Origin: Ehretia macrophylla
Taxonomy: Eukaryota > Streptophyta > Magnoliopsida > Boraginales > Ehretiaceae
Direction: 5' to 3'
DNA: 64,000 bases
Assembly (NCBI GenBank): GCA_037974665.1
Contig: CM075772.1
Location: 42,498,552-42,562,551 of the forward strand
The translations under genes were made by a program, and so were the position numbers. Below the pieces are notes generated by a model. It worked only from the letters and a program-made list of their open reading frames with translations. It was not told the DNA's origin and did no database searches. Shown piece by piece: positions 12,875 through 24,659 of the stretch. Each line of letters starts with the position of its first letter. Position 1 is the stretch's first letter.

Positions 12875-14510
12875 TTAATTGCTGCGCTTTACTGGTACAA
12901 GGCAGAGGGGATTTTTCTTGTGCAAGCCAAGTCCCGGGAGGGCATCGATGTCGATGTCTTCTTTCTTCATTCCAGCGGGTAATTCCCAATCAAATGAGTT
13001 GAGAAGATTGGCGAGTGTAAGCTCCACTGTTGCTACTCCCATAGAGATTCCAGGGCAGCCTCTTCTCCCCGCTCCAAATGGAATGAGACCAAAATGTTGC
13101 CCTCTGTAGTCAATTGGACTGTTCAAATATCTCTCGGGCAAGAACTCATCTGGATTGTCCCAATATTCTGGATCTCTTGCAATGGCCCATGCATTAACGA
13201 ATACTATGGTTTTGGGTTGAATTTCATATCCATTTATGACGCACTTGTCAATTGTTTCCCTTGGTAATAAGAGTGGAATTGGTGGAAACAATCTTAAAGT
13301 CTCTTTAACTACTGCCTTGAGATAGGTAAAATTTTGAATATCATCTTCTGTTAGTAGACCTTCGGTTTTGCCTAAACCCCGGATTTCTGCTTGAACTTTG
13401 TTCATGATACGAGGATTCATCATCAAGGCAGTCATAGCCCAAGTAATTGTGACTGCACTTGTATCCGTTCCACCAGAAAAAATATCCTGTAAATAAATAC
13501 AGGGAAAGAATTTATGTTAATTACCAAATTCTCTGTTTATAATGACCATTTTGTTTTGGAAAGTAGCTATAAGATTTTGAAGCAAGTATAAGATGAGAAT
13601 TTTGAAGATTGAGGCTTACCGCGAGAATTGCTTTGATGTGATCCATTGTCAAGTCAAAAGGAATTGATTTCTCTTCCCGCAATTTGAGCAAGAGGCTGAT
13701 AATGTCATTTTCCATTGATTGAGGCCTGTTTGATTTGAGGTGCTCTTCGACAAGTTCGTGAGAGAATGAATCCAACCCCTTGAAAGTCCTTTCCATTCTT
13801 GCAGTCACGCCCGTCAATTTATCAATCCAACCCAGAGAAGGGAGATAATTAGAGAAAAAGAAGCCTTCCAACATGATCTCAAGGTCATGTAGAAGATCAT
13901 CAAACAGTGTCTTTTTATATCCACCTTCTGCATCATAGCTCTTTCCAAAAGCAACTCTACAGATTAAGGTACTTGTTAGAGAGGTGATCATATCAGACAA
14001 GTTGAGGACTTCAAGTGTAGAGGCGTGTTTTGATATGTGTTGTATCATGCGCTTCACTTCCTCCTCGCGAATAGGCCGGAAAGACTGAACTTGCTTGACG
14101 CTGAAAAGATGAAGAGCACCAATCTTCCTCATCTCCCTCCAATAGTCGCCATAGGGAGCGAATGCAATATCCATCCCATTGTAAGATAGCTTTCTCGTGC
14201 TATAAAGATCGCACCTTCCAGAAAAAACCACGTCATGTGTCTTCAAGGCCTCTCCCGCCATTTTCGCTGAAGAAATCACCAGTAATGACTTTGAACCAAG
14301 TTTCATGGACATGAGAGGACCATATTGTTTTGATAGTTTCCAAAAGTATTCATGACTGTTGCTGGCATCAATTTGATGCAAGTTTCCTATTATGGGAAGC
14401 CCTGGAGGACCTGGTGGACCACGGCTCTTTCCACCAGATTTCTTGTATCTGTGAATAACAAGAAGTAGAAAGAATGGGAGAGCTAAGATGACATAAAAAG
14501 GTAATCCCAT
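12875..14510 (-). CDS. Cytochrome P450 copy A (CYP71/CYP83-like)
   Basis: This encodes an intact 500-residue microsomal P450, a haem monooxygenase that would use electrons from cytochrome P450 reductase on the ER. Exon 1 is 13620-14510 and exon 2 is 12875-13486. The 133-bp GT-AG intron (13487-13619) is phase 0, at the conserved A-type position just before the I-helix. Visible motifs are an N-terminal hydrophobic anchor (about residues 2-20), the hinge PPGPPG (32-37), the C-helix WREMR (124-128), the I-helix GGTDTS (302-307), ETLR (359-362), PERY and the haem loop FGAGRRGCPG with Cys441. It differs from copy B at about 8 residues, one being Gly for Glu in MAEEALK. Such enzymes usually act in specialised metabolism; the substrate is unknown. 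The start is shared by all three copies. Confidence 0.95.
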
Positions 14511-14595
14511 CTTTTCAATATCTCTTGAGAGAATTGCTGATGATATGTTTTTGTGAAATATGGTGCTATGTTCAACCTCAAAGATTCAACTCGGT

Positions 14596-14665
14596 TATTT
14601 ATACAAGAAAAGAATCATCTATAAGCTGCTCAAGTTTGACAAAGAACAGACATAGGCTGCTCAAG
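14596..14665 (-). promoter_or_regulatory. Promoter of P450 copy A: TATA box and paired motif
   Basis: On the minus strand a TATAAATA box lies at 14596-14603, 86 bp before the start codon. Upstream are two direct copies of CTTGAGCAGC (14625-14634 and 14656-14665), 31 bp apart. The same arrangement is present before copies B and C. The TATA assignment is standard; the role of the paired motif is inferred from conservation only. Confidence 0.7.
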
Positions 14666-14669
14666 TGGT

Positions 14670-15097
14670 GTACCAGTGATATGAAAAGCTTATAATTTAT
14701 TGAATTATTTATTCTCGTATGGCGTTCTTTTAATTTTGCTCATGTGGATAATATACCTATTATATAAAGTAGCCAACCGGGGTGGTTGGGGTTTCCACCT
14801 TAGTCGCCAGACTTGACTATTGAGATGATTAAACAAAATCTTGCGGTAGGAGTCATGCCACTCTAGTGTTAGTTACCAGTCTTGACTATTGACCATTTGT
14901 CTAGTTCTTTTTTTGGGAGTTGGATTATTTAATTATTTAACAAAATTTTATTATTAATTGATAAATTTTAAAGTGTAGTAGTATACTTTATACATAAATT
15001 ATATTAGTTAAACATGAAATTTTAAAATAATAAAAAATATTGAATTTATAACTTTATAAAAATAATTTTATTTTACTATCGATGAAACATGCTCGAA

Positions 15098-15147
<50 letters not shown>

Positions 15148-17073
15148 GTGATTATTGAGACTATTAAGTAGAAAACTTGCATGAAATTTCTTTGATGCTT
15201 GACTAGTGGCGAACAACAAAAACGACAACAATAATGGGACCACCACATGATCAACAATCCAACGCCCAGAAATACAATAATATATATCCACACTAGTTTG
15301 TCCAAAGTTAACAAAAAGAAATATTTTTAAACCATATCTTCATTTGTCCAATTTTGCTAGCCATTTTAAATGTATATTTTTTTAAGTAGTTTGATTTTTT
15401 TTTTTTTTTTTTGTCGGGAAGTCGTTTGATCAGAAAAACGAATCTTTATTATTCGAATATATCGATATAGAATATATATTAAGAATATGACACTATGCCC
15501 ATATAATGTTACTATGCCAAATATAATGCACGTTATTTTCATGGCAACGCAAACCAGATAGGAAATACAATATCAGTAGAGAAAAAAGAAAAAAGAAAAA
15601 AGGAAATCTAATGTGCACATTCTCCCTTGAATCAGATTTAAGAAATTAAGTTGCATAACGTGAATAAGATGAAAGCAATGGGAAAATAGGCTTTCCTGCA
15701 TACAAAATCTGGCATTCATTACTAGAGTCAACGGGAAGATTACTCGTATATGTTCAACTCTAATATCATATCAAGAATATAATAGTTTAGATGAAATAGC
15801 TCAAGAAAAAAATAATACCAGAGACAGTGTCGCTAAGAACTTACACGGTCTCTGGCTACTATTTTTTGATCTGTTAGGCCTAGAAGCCTATAAATGAGAC
15901 AAGTATAGGAGTACTGTATACTTAAGAAAAATAATCTTGCACTTTAAATCCATTTAATCCAAAACGGTCAATTTTGAGTAAATTCTTAAATCTGCAATAA
16001 TAACTTATAAATTATTCTCGTATTATATCTCTCACAAATATAAAATATTACAAAAGTTCTTATTTTCGTCATGTCCATGTGTAGCTGGAAAGTAGAGGGG
16101 GATTTAACACAACTCAAAAAGAAAGAAACACAGAAAGTGAGGGCCGGTTTCTCCTCCAAGTAAAGAACCTTCCATATTACTGACCCATATTTTATGTTAT
16201 TACTAAGTCATATTTTAACAGCGACGACTAAGTTGACTATATTTGGTGTACAATGACGACTTTTTGAATACTTTCAAACAATGAAGATTATTTTTTAAAA
16301 AAGGTACAAATATTAGAGATTATTCGTACAATTAACCATAATGCATATGACAAATTAACTTGGAATGAATTTTTTAACTAGACAAAAGTACCTCAGGACT
16401 AAGAAGCACTGGAAATCTTTAATTTGGCCAACGAGAAAGGGAGGGGAGGAGGAGGATTGAAAAGAGAAACCCAATTAATCATTTTCCATTTTTTTTTTCT
16501 TCTATCTTTTCAAATCAATAATTGTGATAGTTTTTCTTCTTCCATTTTTTTTTTCTTCTATCTTTTCAAATCAATAATTGTGATAGTTTTTCTTCTTCAA
16601 TGAAATGCGCTCAATTTTTTGCAAAAATAAACTATCTCGTTTAAATTAATACTCAATAAATAAATTATCTCTTTCAAATAAAAATATTGGCTTGTCCTAA
16701 CTTGGACCAATGTGCTACATTAATTAATAATCTCCAAAAATTATAAGATAATATAGTGCAAATGTTTCATTTGTATTTTATAGGTATCAATTATAAAATA
16801 TTAATTATCTAAAAAGTACATATATTTTTCTCATGATTGTACACCAAAAAAAAAATATTGTTTTCTCTTTAGCACATTTTATATATTTTTTATTTTTAAA
16901 TTTTTAGAACCTTTTCATGCTAAATTTTAGATAAGTTACCCATAACTGACTTGCAACTCAAATTTTTTCAAATCCTATTTTTACATTCTTTTTTAGGGCA
17001 TGAAGGATGCTCTTTGCTATGCTGATCACATAATGATTTATGCATTTCATCTCTAATTGTTCTTTTCTTGGTA
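14670..17073. other. Intergenic DNA with microsatellites
   Basis: The part nearest gene A (14760-14900) contains two diverged copies of a segment around 'ccagacttgactattga', with weak similarity to the region upstream of copy B. A TA run lies at 15101-15143. Near 16487-16596 a 55-bp pyrimidine-rich unit containing 'aatcaataattgtgatag' is tandemly duplicated. I see no gene. Confidence 0.6.
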
Positions 17074-18493
17074 TGTTAAAATAATTGATGTTCCATCTTA
17101 AAATTAATTGGTGATAAGTGGAATAGTCTAAAATCTTATAAGGTAGTCTAGAAATTTATAACTTTCTGAGGTGGGACAATTATATATTCTAACACTCTTC
17201 CTCATGTGTAAACTGATTTGAGAATGGTCATATGTGGAAAGATTGAACTCATATATGACCTGATTTGAGATAGGTTATACATGGATTAGCACACGTGGAA
17301 AGGGTCGCACATAGAAGATTGAACACACGTGGGATACACAAAAAAAATGAATAAGACTGGACTAAGGGCTTGTTGGTCCTTAATAACTTAAATGGGAGGG
17401 GATGGGGGGGGGGGAGGATGGGGAGGTGAATTAGGTTGTTAGGCAAGGTTAAGCAATTAAAAAATTCTTAATACGGAGGCAATGTCTAGTAAAGATTGAT
17501 AATACTCTAGAAGTTCTTGTAGGCAATTTATCGAACACTTTGTGAGCATACAAGTATTTAACACTAGATATGCAATTAGAACTTCAAGGTAGAATTTCAA
17601 ATAGATATCTCAGCAATATCAACCAATTAATGTGAGCAATATCCACACGAAAATAAATGACTTGAAAATAAAGAGAATAGAGTTAGAGAAATCAAACACG
17701 ATGATTTTCAAGTAGTTCGCACTCTCGGAGGCCTAGTCCACTACCTAAGGTCTTCCCTTTCCTTAGGATTTAATAACTCTTCACTAAGATACTTCTTCAA
17801 ATGTTGGTGAAGCAAGAACTAACTACAATTACTCTTGAGTTCACAAGAGTTACACAAGCTCCTTCAAATGTAGGTGAAGCTTAACCTACTATCCTCTCTT
17901 CCTTTGAATCCACAAAGGATTACAATATTTCTTCTCACAATGATTATCTCAACCTATGTAAAAGAATATATTACAAAGATTGTGTGATAGCATAAATGAC
18001 AATTGCAACTCCTATTTGAGTTTGATATTACAATTGAAGAATAGCTTTGAATGCTCAAAGATATGATAATGATAGCTCAAGATTTCTCAATAAGAATGAT
18101 ATGAATTCTTCTTTGTGACTCCCTCTTTATCGTCGAGTCAATAACTTGAATTCTTTGGGGCTTGGATACAATTTCTGATAGGGCTTGGACTTTGATCCAA
18201 ATAGCTTTCTGCTCATTGACTGAAACAAGTTGATCCAATGTTGATGTTGACTTGTTTTGTTGGAATGAAGGTCTTTCCAAAAAAAGAATGCTAAAGCACG
18301 ATTTAGATGTTTTGTTATTATCAAAATAAAGATTATAGGTTTTCCAGGCCAACAGGGCCCAACTAAGATACCATGTTAAAATAACAGAGTTTTCATCCTA
18401 AAATTAATTGGTGATAAATGAAGTAGCGCATGATCTTAAAAGGTGGTAAGGAATTTATAATTTTTCAATATGGGACGAGTGTATATTCTAACA
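17074..18493 (-). mobile_element. TRIM-type short LTR retrotransposon, interrupted
   Basis: Two similar direct repeats of about 120 bp (17074-17194 and 18374-18493) begin TGTTAAAATAA and end TTCTAACA on the plus strand. Read on the minus strand, the repeat at 18374-18493 is followed directly by TGGTATC, the start of the initiator tRNA-Met primer site of many plant elements. That sets the orientation. The original interior was only about 200 bp; the remainder is the nested solo LTR at 17371-18354. No coding capacity is seen. No clear target duplication was found at the outer edges. Confidence 0.75.
17371..18354. mobile_element. Solo LTR nested in the TRIM
   Basis: A 984-bp block starts TGTTGG and ends CCAACA. 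It is flanked by GGGCT (17366-17370) and GGGCC (18355-18359), a near-perfect 5-bp target duplication. Removing it joins TRIM sequence that matches the second TRIM at 30510-30830. It has no internal retrotransposon genes, as expected of a solo LTR left by LTR-LTR recombination. The open frames inside are not recognisable proteins. Confidence 0.75.
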
Positions 18494-18564
18494 TAAGATA
18501 GGAGGCCATTTTTTCTATTCAAAACTGAGTATATCATAAATAATAAGAGATTGTGTTAGGTTAG

Positions 18565-20849
18565 TGTTGGGTGTTTAATTTATATGTTATTTTGACATCT
18601 TTTTACTTAATTTGTCTTAGTTTTCACATAATCTATGAGCAATGTTAGTGGTGCATTCGTTCTATGGTCCAGGTGAAAGCTGTGAGAAAATCAAAGTTTT
18701 GGAGCTAAAATGGTAAAGGAATTACTGAGGACGAAGGTACATTGTGTTAAGCCAATTAGATTGATTGGCGATTGATTAATTGATTGGATATTATTAAGGC
18801 AATTATTGATTGGCTATGTTTAGCAAAACTTATGATATTACCATACTTGTGCTTTTACCTTTTATATTATGCAGGAAAATCTTATGGTATCTTACCATAT
18901 GAGAAGAAGATTTGTGTTAATTAAGGAATGATATTAATTGCATATTCATAAGGAAAGAAAGAGTAAAAGGGAGATTAGGGTTTTGCGAGTCAAGGCTTTT
19001 CTTGCAGCCGAAGATGATCTGCAGCAACAATTGAGTATTTATATGAAGAAAAAGGTCGCAACAGAGACAGAGACAGAGACAGAGAGTAACGAGAGAAAAT
19101 ACAAGAGAGTAATCTGTCCAGTGTTCCAAGTGATGTTGCAACACGATCTATGTTCTAGTCTTTGATTATTTTTAAGTATTGCAAGTTTGTTGTTTGACAG
19201 TTAGACATGAGCGAATTATATGAGTCTTTGAGTGATTAGATTACTGTCTTCTTTATTTATTCTTCGGGAGAAAAAGATGTAGTTCTCGAGAGAAAACGTT
19301 CTAAGTCGAGGGGAGCTCGCCAAACCGAAGTTCGTTAAGGAGTTCTTCATCTAGGCGTCAAAGGTCAAGATGGAGTCTTTACTTGTGTAAGTCTATTGAT
19401 GTTGTAACTTGTTGTTTCTTAATGAATAGGTTTATTGGACCAGGGGAGGTTCCATGGACGTAAACCGCACAGTTGAACCACGTTAAATTTTGGTGTTCTT
19501 TGTTTCTTTTACAAGTTTTATCTTTCCGCTGTTGTTTACTGTTACAACGTATGTTGGAACATTTAGTGGAACAAACTGACTAATCAAGGAACTGGTTGCT
19601 AACAATATGTAATAGAATTGATATTTCAGTTAATGTTGCAACATCACCTGTAACAGAGTTGTAACAGAATCACTATACACCAAGTTATTGCATCCGTTTT
19701 TTTGTTTTCATCACACAACTTCATCGATTAAGTATATTAATCATCCTGCTATGAAATTAATCCATACATATACTGCACAACTTCTAACACATTGAACCTA
19801 AGAAGTATTTGGTTAGAAATTAATAGCAGCGCATTCATAGCGCAGCTGAGTGACGTCGCAATAAATTAAAAGGGTTATTTTTGTAAAATGGCAATAGGAT
19901 AAAGAAACCCTAGGAAATAAAAGAAGAAAAATGTGAGAAGCAAAGGAAACTTTTTGGTGGCTGGTTTTTGGGAACAAAAGCAACATTTCAGAGAGAGAAG
20001 AAACGCAATGAGATTGCAAGTTGGAGATGAAGGACGATCCAAAGACAATCTCTCACCACAATTATCTTTGAAATTCTTAGTTTTTCTCTCTCTCTCATCT
20101 TGAACTTCAATCAACTTTGGATTTAATTTACATTCATTATGATGTTCTAAATTATTTTTCTAGGGCTACGATATAGCCATATTGTGAATAGTTGAAGCTT
20201 TTGGCTTTGATTGATTGATGAACTATTTCATGTATGCATTGAGTATTTCATGCTAAGTTTAATTCTTGTGATTGCCTGATCAACAATTACATAATTCGTG
20301 GTTGGGTTTGAGACTGAAAAGTGATAACTAAATTAGACTACGTGTGAAATACCATTAAATCGTCATAAGCTAGAGATAGTTATGAGATCTAGTGCAGTGC
20401 TTGAATTTCTAGGGCTTAATGAATTCCATAAGTTTACAGTTATCACAGAGATGTAGGTAGTTTGCTTAACGGAATATGTTATTGATGTTTGAGAAAGATT
20501 AATAACCACCTTAGCTAAATTGCTGACAACGTAGGGAATAGACGTCAATCAATTTAAATCAATAGTTTTAAGTAGAATTAATTTTGATGAAATCGGAACC
20601 CCTAGAGCTTTTTAATTGTTGAATTACCATTTTTCATTAATTTCGTAATTTCTTTAGTTGTTCTATTTCTTATATGTTTCATAGTTTCTTTAATCATTAG
20701 TCGCAAGCTCTCAATTAGTGATTGTCCAAATAAAGTTAGGGCTACACCAATTTCGGTACTTAATAATTACAGTTCTCTTGGGAACGATCTTTACTCACTA
20801 TTTTATTACATGTTGCAATACGTATACTTGCGTTAGATTTTACACAACA
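18565..20849 (+). mobile_element. Solo LTR of the 53786-62060 gypsy family, interrupted
   Basis: The block starts TGTTGGGTGT and ends ACACAACA like the LTRs at 53786-54980 and 60831-62060. It matches them in the same order, including the segment with 'catagcgcagctg' (19838-19848) and the block around 'gattgattgatgaactat' (near 20210). Flanks GTTAG and ATTAG look like a 5-bp target duplication with one change. It is about 1.05 kb longer than its relatives because of the nested LTR at 18745-19789. No internal region or primer site follows, so it is a solo LTR. Confidence 0.8.
18745..19789 (+). mobile_element. Second solo LTR nested in the gypsy solo LTR
   Basis: A 1045-bp block starts TGTTAAG and ends TCTAACA and is flanked by a perfect 5-bp direct repeat, CATTG (18740-18744 and 19790-19794). 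A small GAGACA array lies inside near 19063-19085. The segment near 19440-19500 ('ccatggacgtaaaccgca', 'gttgaaccacgttaaat') resembles copia LTRs, but the superfamily is not proven. Strand is inferred from that resemblance. Confidence 0.8.
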
Positions 20850-22863
20850 ATTAGATAGTGTTTTCTTTGATTTAATATATATTGTATGCACTTATTTTAA
20901 AAAGCTGAATACATTGGATATTTATGTTAATTATATGTAATTTAGTACTTTTTAATTGATTAAATACGTATAGTGATAGAAATTTTGGATCTTATATTAC
21001 TTTGAATCTTAACTTGGTCACTTAATGTGATATTATGTTTTCTGTTAAAACAAAAAAATAAGGATATCTTTGTAAATTAACAATTATTAATTTATCAGTA
21101 AATTGATATATTGCTATATTAAAAGAATTTAGGTGGTCCAAAGACTATTACTTTAAAAAAGTTATACTATATTACTAAATAAAAACTAATAAGCAATGCT
21201 TTTTATGTATGTTGCAATTATATCCTAATTTTACAAACCACAGCAAAAATAAATATAATAAGCAACACTTAACAAAATGCGTTGCCTATCATAGATATTG
21301 CAATGGTTAGGTTTAGCACTAGCAAAATTGTTGTAAAAATGCTTTGATTTTAGACAACGGTTATAAAAACCATTGGAAGAATTCACCTACAGCAACGGGT
21401 TTCTTTTTACTTGTTCAGTCCGAACGTTGCTAAAAAACTAAAATGTGTATTGTCCCCAACTCCCCATCCCAATAGCATCTTCATTGGAGGCCGGAGGTAC
21501 TTTCCTTTGCGTTTAGTTATTTTTCCCTTTTCTTCTTCTTTCTCTTTTCCTTTGCTCTTCTTTTTTCTTTTTTTTAAAAAAAAAATTTCCTCTTCTTTCC
21601 TATACTCTTTTTTCCGACTACAATTTTCCTAATTTTAAACACAATTGTTCCAATGATTTTTTCTGTGCTTTGTTGGAAATTTAATGGGTAAATAGCACTT
21701 CATTTTCTTGTAATTTTGTATAAGTGCACGCTACCCTCTGTACTTTCAAAATAGGTTTATAACCCCCAATAAGAAAAAGAGGTATTTGAGGATACTATAT
21801 TTTACCTGAGAAAAATTATAGATGGTCCCTTGGTTAATTGACGTGACACGAGAATAGAGAATTCAAACAATAGTTTCAGAAAAACTGCAATTAAGGCGCC
21901 ATCCAAATTGGATATAGGAAAAAAGATTTTGAAATTGTCGCATGACAAATTAAATTAAAAACATCTTAGATGTATGATTCTCTTTAATTGAAGAGAGTCA
22001 AAACTAAAATCTTTGACAAACTTTTAAACTAAGTAAATATAGATAGTATACTAGATATTTATCTTTATTTGTTGGTGACATGGTTTCAAACAGAAACTAA
22101 ATAAAATTTTTATTTGAATCATGTCTGTCAATCAATTTTTTTTGAAAAATTAGTTTCTGATAATTGAGCGTCGTTATAACAAGCACTTTTATTTTCAAAA
22201 AAAATGAATTATTTTTTATTTATAACCTATTTGAAAATAATTGGATGATAACAAAATTATAATTTCTTCGATAAAATTGTGTTCTAACTCTTCTCTAAAA
22301 AAATTTCGATATCAATTCATTTATGTGCCTAATAGATGTTTCGTTTGATGTTTTCATTACTTAAACCGCTTCTGTTACATCTCTGATAGAGACTTTAATT
22401 TAATAGCTTTTCTCCTTATTATTATTATATATTCTACTACTAATTAATAATTTCACTTGAATGGCATATGTGTTTGAATCTCTAAAAAATTGAAGAACGG
22501 GCAATTCCAAACAAAATTTTTATTATTATTTTTTGTTTGATTTAGAAGAGGCCTAAACTATTTTATATTACTTAATGTTATATACAAAAATCGATTTTGA
22601 GACCTCTTTCACTTAAAGCGAGTATCATATCTAGACCAAATGGTCAATGGATCCCAAACAAGATTTTTAATCATCATGTCACTGGTTATGACAAAATTGT
22701 ATCACGTGATGAAAGAAACAGAAAAAGAAAAAATACTGATTTTTTTTTAAGTTAACAAAAAAAAAAAAACAAAAAAAACCTTGAACCATGCATGCTTAGA
22801 GTTATTTTTTGTGCTTTCATCTATCATATTTGGAGAGAAAGAAATAATCGTAAATTTTTATGA
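20850..22863. other. AT-rich intergenic DNA
   Basis: There are no recognisable genes. A pyrimidine-rich stretch at 21520-21620 yields a low-complexity open frame. A segment at 21680-21800 resembles one arm of the fold-back repeats described elsewhere but has no clear partner arm. Confidence 0.55.
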
Positions 22864-23108
22864 GGGCAAGCTCAGGGATAGATCCAAGATTTATATTTAA
22901 CGGAGGCTAAAATCATACAACTTAACACTCATATATGAGTAAATTTTTTCAATGGGGGACTAATTCGATTTTTTAACTTAAAAATACCTTTAAAATTATA
23001 CATATTTTAAAAAAATATTACCCCTAGTCATTCTATAATAGTTCTACTCTAGGAATGTGTGGGGTTGTAGCCCCCACTACCCCTTACATAAGTCTACCCT
23101 TGCTCTTA
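22864..23108. mobile_element. MITE-like element (hAT-like type)
   Basis: A roughly 245-bp AT-rich block begins 'gggcaagctcagggataga' and ends with a segment whose reverse complement begins 'gagcaagggtagactta', giving imperfect inverted ends. The interior (a 'gggactaattcgatt' segment, then 'cccccactaccccttac') is of a type very common near plant genes. No target duplication was established. Confidence 0.45.
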
Positions 23109-23369
23109 CTGAGGACCAATTCTTTATAAATATTTGTGATGATGTAGAAACTAATCAATATTTGTGATGATGTAAAAACTAATCAATATTTGTGATGATG
23201 TAAAAACTAAGATATACCTTTAGAGGGGGAGGATGGGGGGATGGGCTGATGGGCCGAATTGCAACCAAAAGACAACCTTTATAATATCAGAGAATGTAAC
23301 TCGTAACCTTTGCTCAATTAGAGGGAGTAAAATGCAACCTCTTTAAAAAACTCAAATGCAACAATTCGA

Positions 23370-24000
23370 CAGGAAGTAATGTGTTTTTTTAAATCTTCTT
23401 CTACTTGGAATTGCATTCGTGAAAAGAGAGTGAAGATGATTTGGGCTGATCTTGTTTGGAATAAGCTTGTTGTTTCGAAACATGATTTTTGCACTTAGCT
23501 CATGTGCTTGAATCAATACCCCACGAAGCAACGACTGCTCAACTGGGTTGTTATTGTGCTTTTTGTGGGTTGGGAATCGAATGTAGAGACCACCTTTACT
23601 TCGAGTGTCCTTTTACCAACAGAATCTGGAGACACGTTTCTTTTCTTATTAAGGAGCAAAATCTAAATGTTCGTCATTGGGATTTAATGATCATCCGCCT
23701 TTGCAAAATCAACAAGAAGAAGACTCTTAAGGCAGATATTGTAAGGTCTATTTTTTGTGCGAGTGTCTACCACATCTAGCAGGAAAGAAATGGTAGAATT
23801 CATGGTATTAGCGTATGCTCAGAGAAATAGTTTACCCTTCGGGGAACTCAACTTTGTAATTATTTTTGCATTCGATATATGAATCTCTCCTTGCCTTGAG
23901 CAAAAAAAAAAAAAAAAATTATGTATGGACTTATGTAAAGATCTCTTATAAACGATTTTTTGTGTTTTACGGTGAAATAAAATGACTTAGAAAAAAAAAA
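23370..24000 (+). mobile_element. 5'-truncated LINE (L1-type) with zf-RVT remnant
   Basis: The frame at 23489-23779 encodes the C-terminal zinc-binding region of a LINE reverse transcriptase, with CAFC...CRDHLYFECPF...IW, the zf-RVT pattern. An in-frame TAG ends it early, and a frameshift lies just upstream. A 17-A tract (23902-23918) follows the 3' end. After 72 more bases comes a second A10 tract, and then a perfect 13-bp repeat TGCAACAATTCGA (23357-23369 and 24001-24013; 16 bp if As are counted) marks target-primed insertion. Only the last 0.5 kb of the LINE was copied. It cannot move. Confidence 0.85.
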
Positions 24001-24013
24001 TGCAACAATTCGA

Positions 24014-24480
24014 GACTATTGGTAAGAAAATTTCAACTTTGGATATTTCGATCCTAGCACCTTAGCCTTGATCACTAGTCTGAAGCATCAAAGAAATTTC
24101 ATGCAATGTATATATATATTTATTTTAGTTATCTCAATAATCAAGAAGTTGGAAACCAAGAATAGAATGGCCAATAGTCAAGGAATGGCAACCCTACTGT
24201 CAAGTCGCATGTGACAAACATTTATTTAATTCACTACATAATAAGCAACAGGTGCATATTTGTACGAGGTGCTTCAGCGAGTTCAATGAATCATTTTCCC
24301 TAACAATGAATAGTATGTATTATTAAACAGACTTAAGAAAAGTTTTTGATAGAAAAGGTTGACACCCCAACCTCCCCAACGATCTCAATCAGTGACCCAA
24401 AACGGAAATAAAAAAATTTCAAGGTTAGCATCAAAGAATATAGTAATGACATTCTTTGTAAATAATTCAATAAATTATAA
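24014..24480. other. Upstream flank of P450 copy B
   Basis: No gene is present. Parts (24160-24220, 24340-24400) resemble, in reverse complement, the flank of copy A at 14770-14900, so the duplicated unit probably reached some way upstream before diverging. Confidence 0.5.
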
Positions 24481-24504
24481 GCTTTTCATATCACCGGTAC
24501 ACCA

Positions 24505-24574
24505 CTTGAGCAGCCGATGTCTGTTCTCTGTCAAACTTGAGCAGCTTATAGACGATCCTTTTCTTGTATAAATA
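24505..24574 (+). promoter_or_regulatory. Promoter of P450 copy B: TATA box and paired motif
   Basis: TATAAATA lies at 24567-24574, 86 bp before the ATG. Two direct copies of CTTGAGCAGC are at 24505-24514 and 24536-24545, start-to-start spacing 31 bp, as in copies A and C. The proximal flank is strongly conserved with copy A. Confidence 0.7.
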
Positions 24575-24659
24575 ACCGAGTTGAATCTTTGAGGTTGAAC
24601 ATAGCACCTCATTTCACAAAAACATATCATCAGCAATTCTCTCAAGAGATATTGAAAAG

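Noticed and set aside
17249..17446. 65-codon minus frame with Pro/Leu-rich start
   Set aside because: It spans the border of the TRIM and the nested LTR and a G-rich tract; accidental.
23157..23215. Three tandem copies of 'aatatttgtgatgatgtaaaaactaatc'-type unit
   Set aside because: A short local slippage repeat beside the MITE; nothing suggests function.
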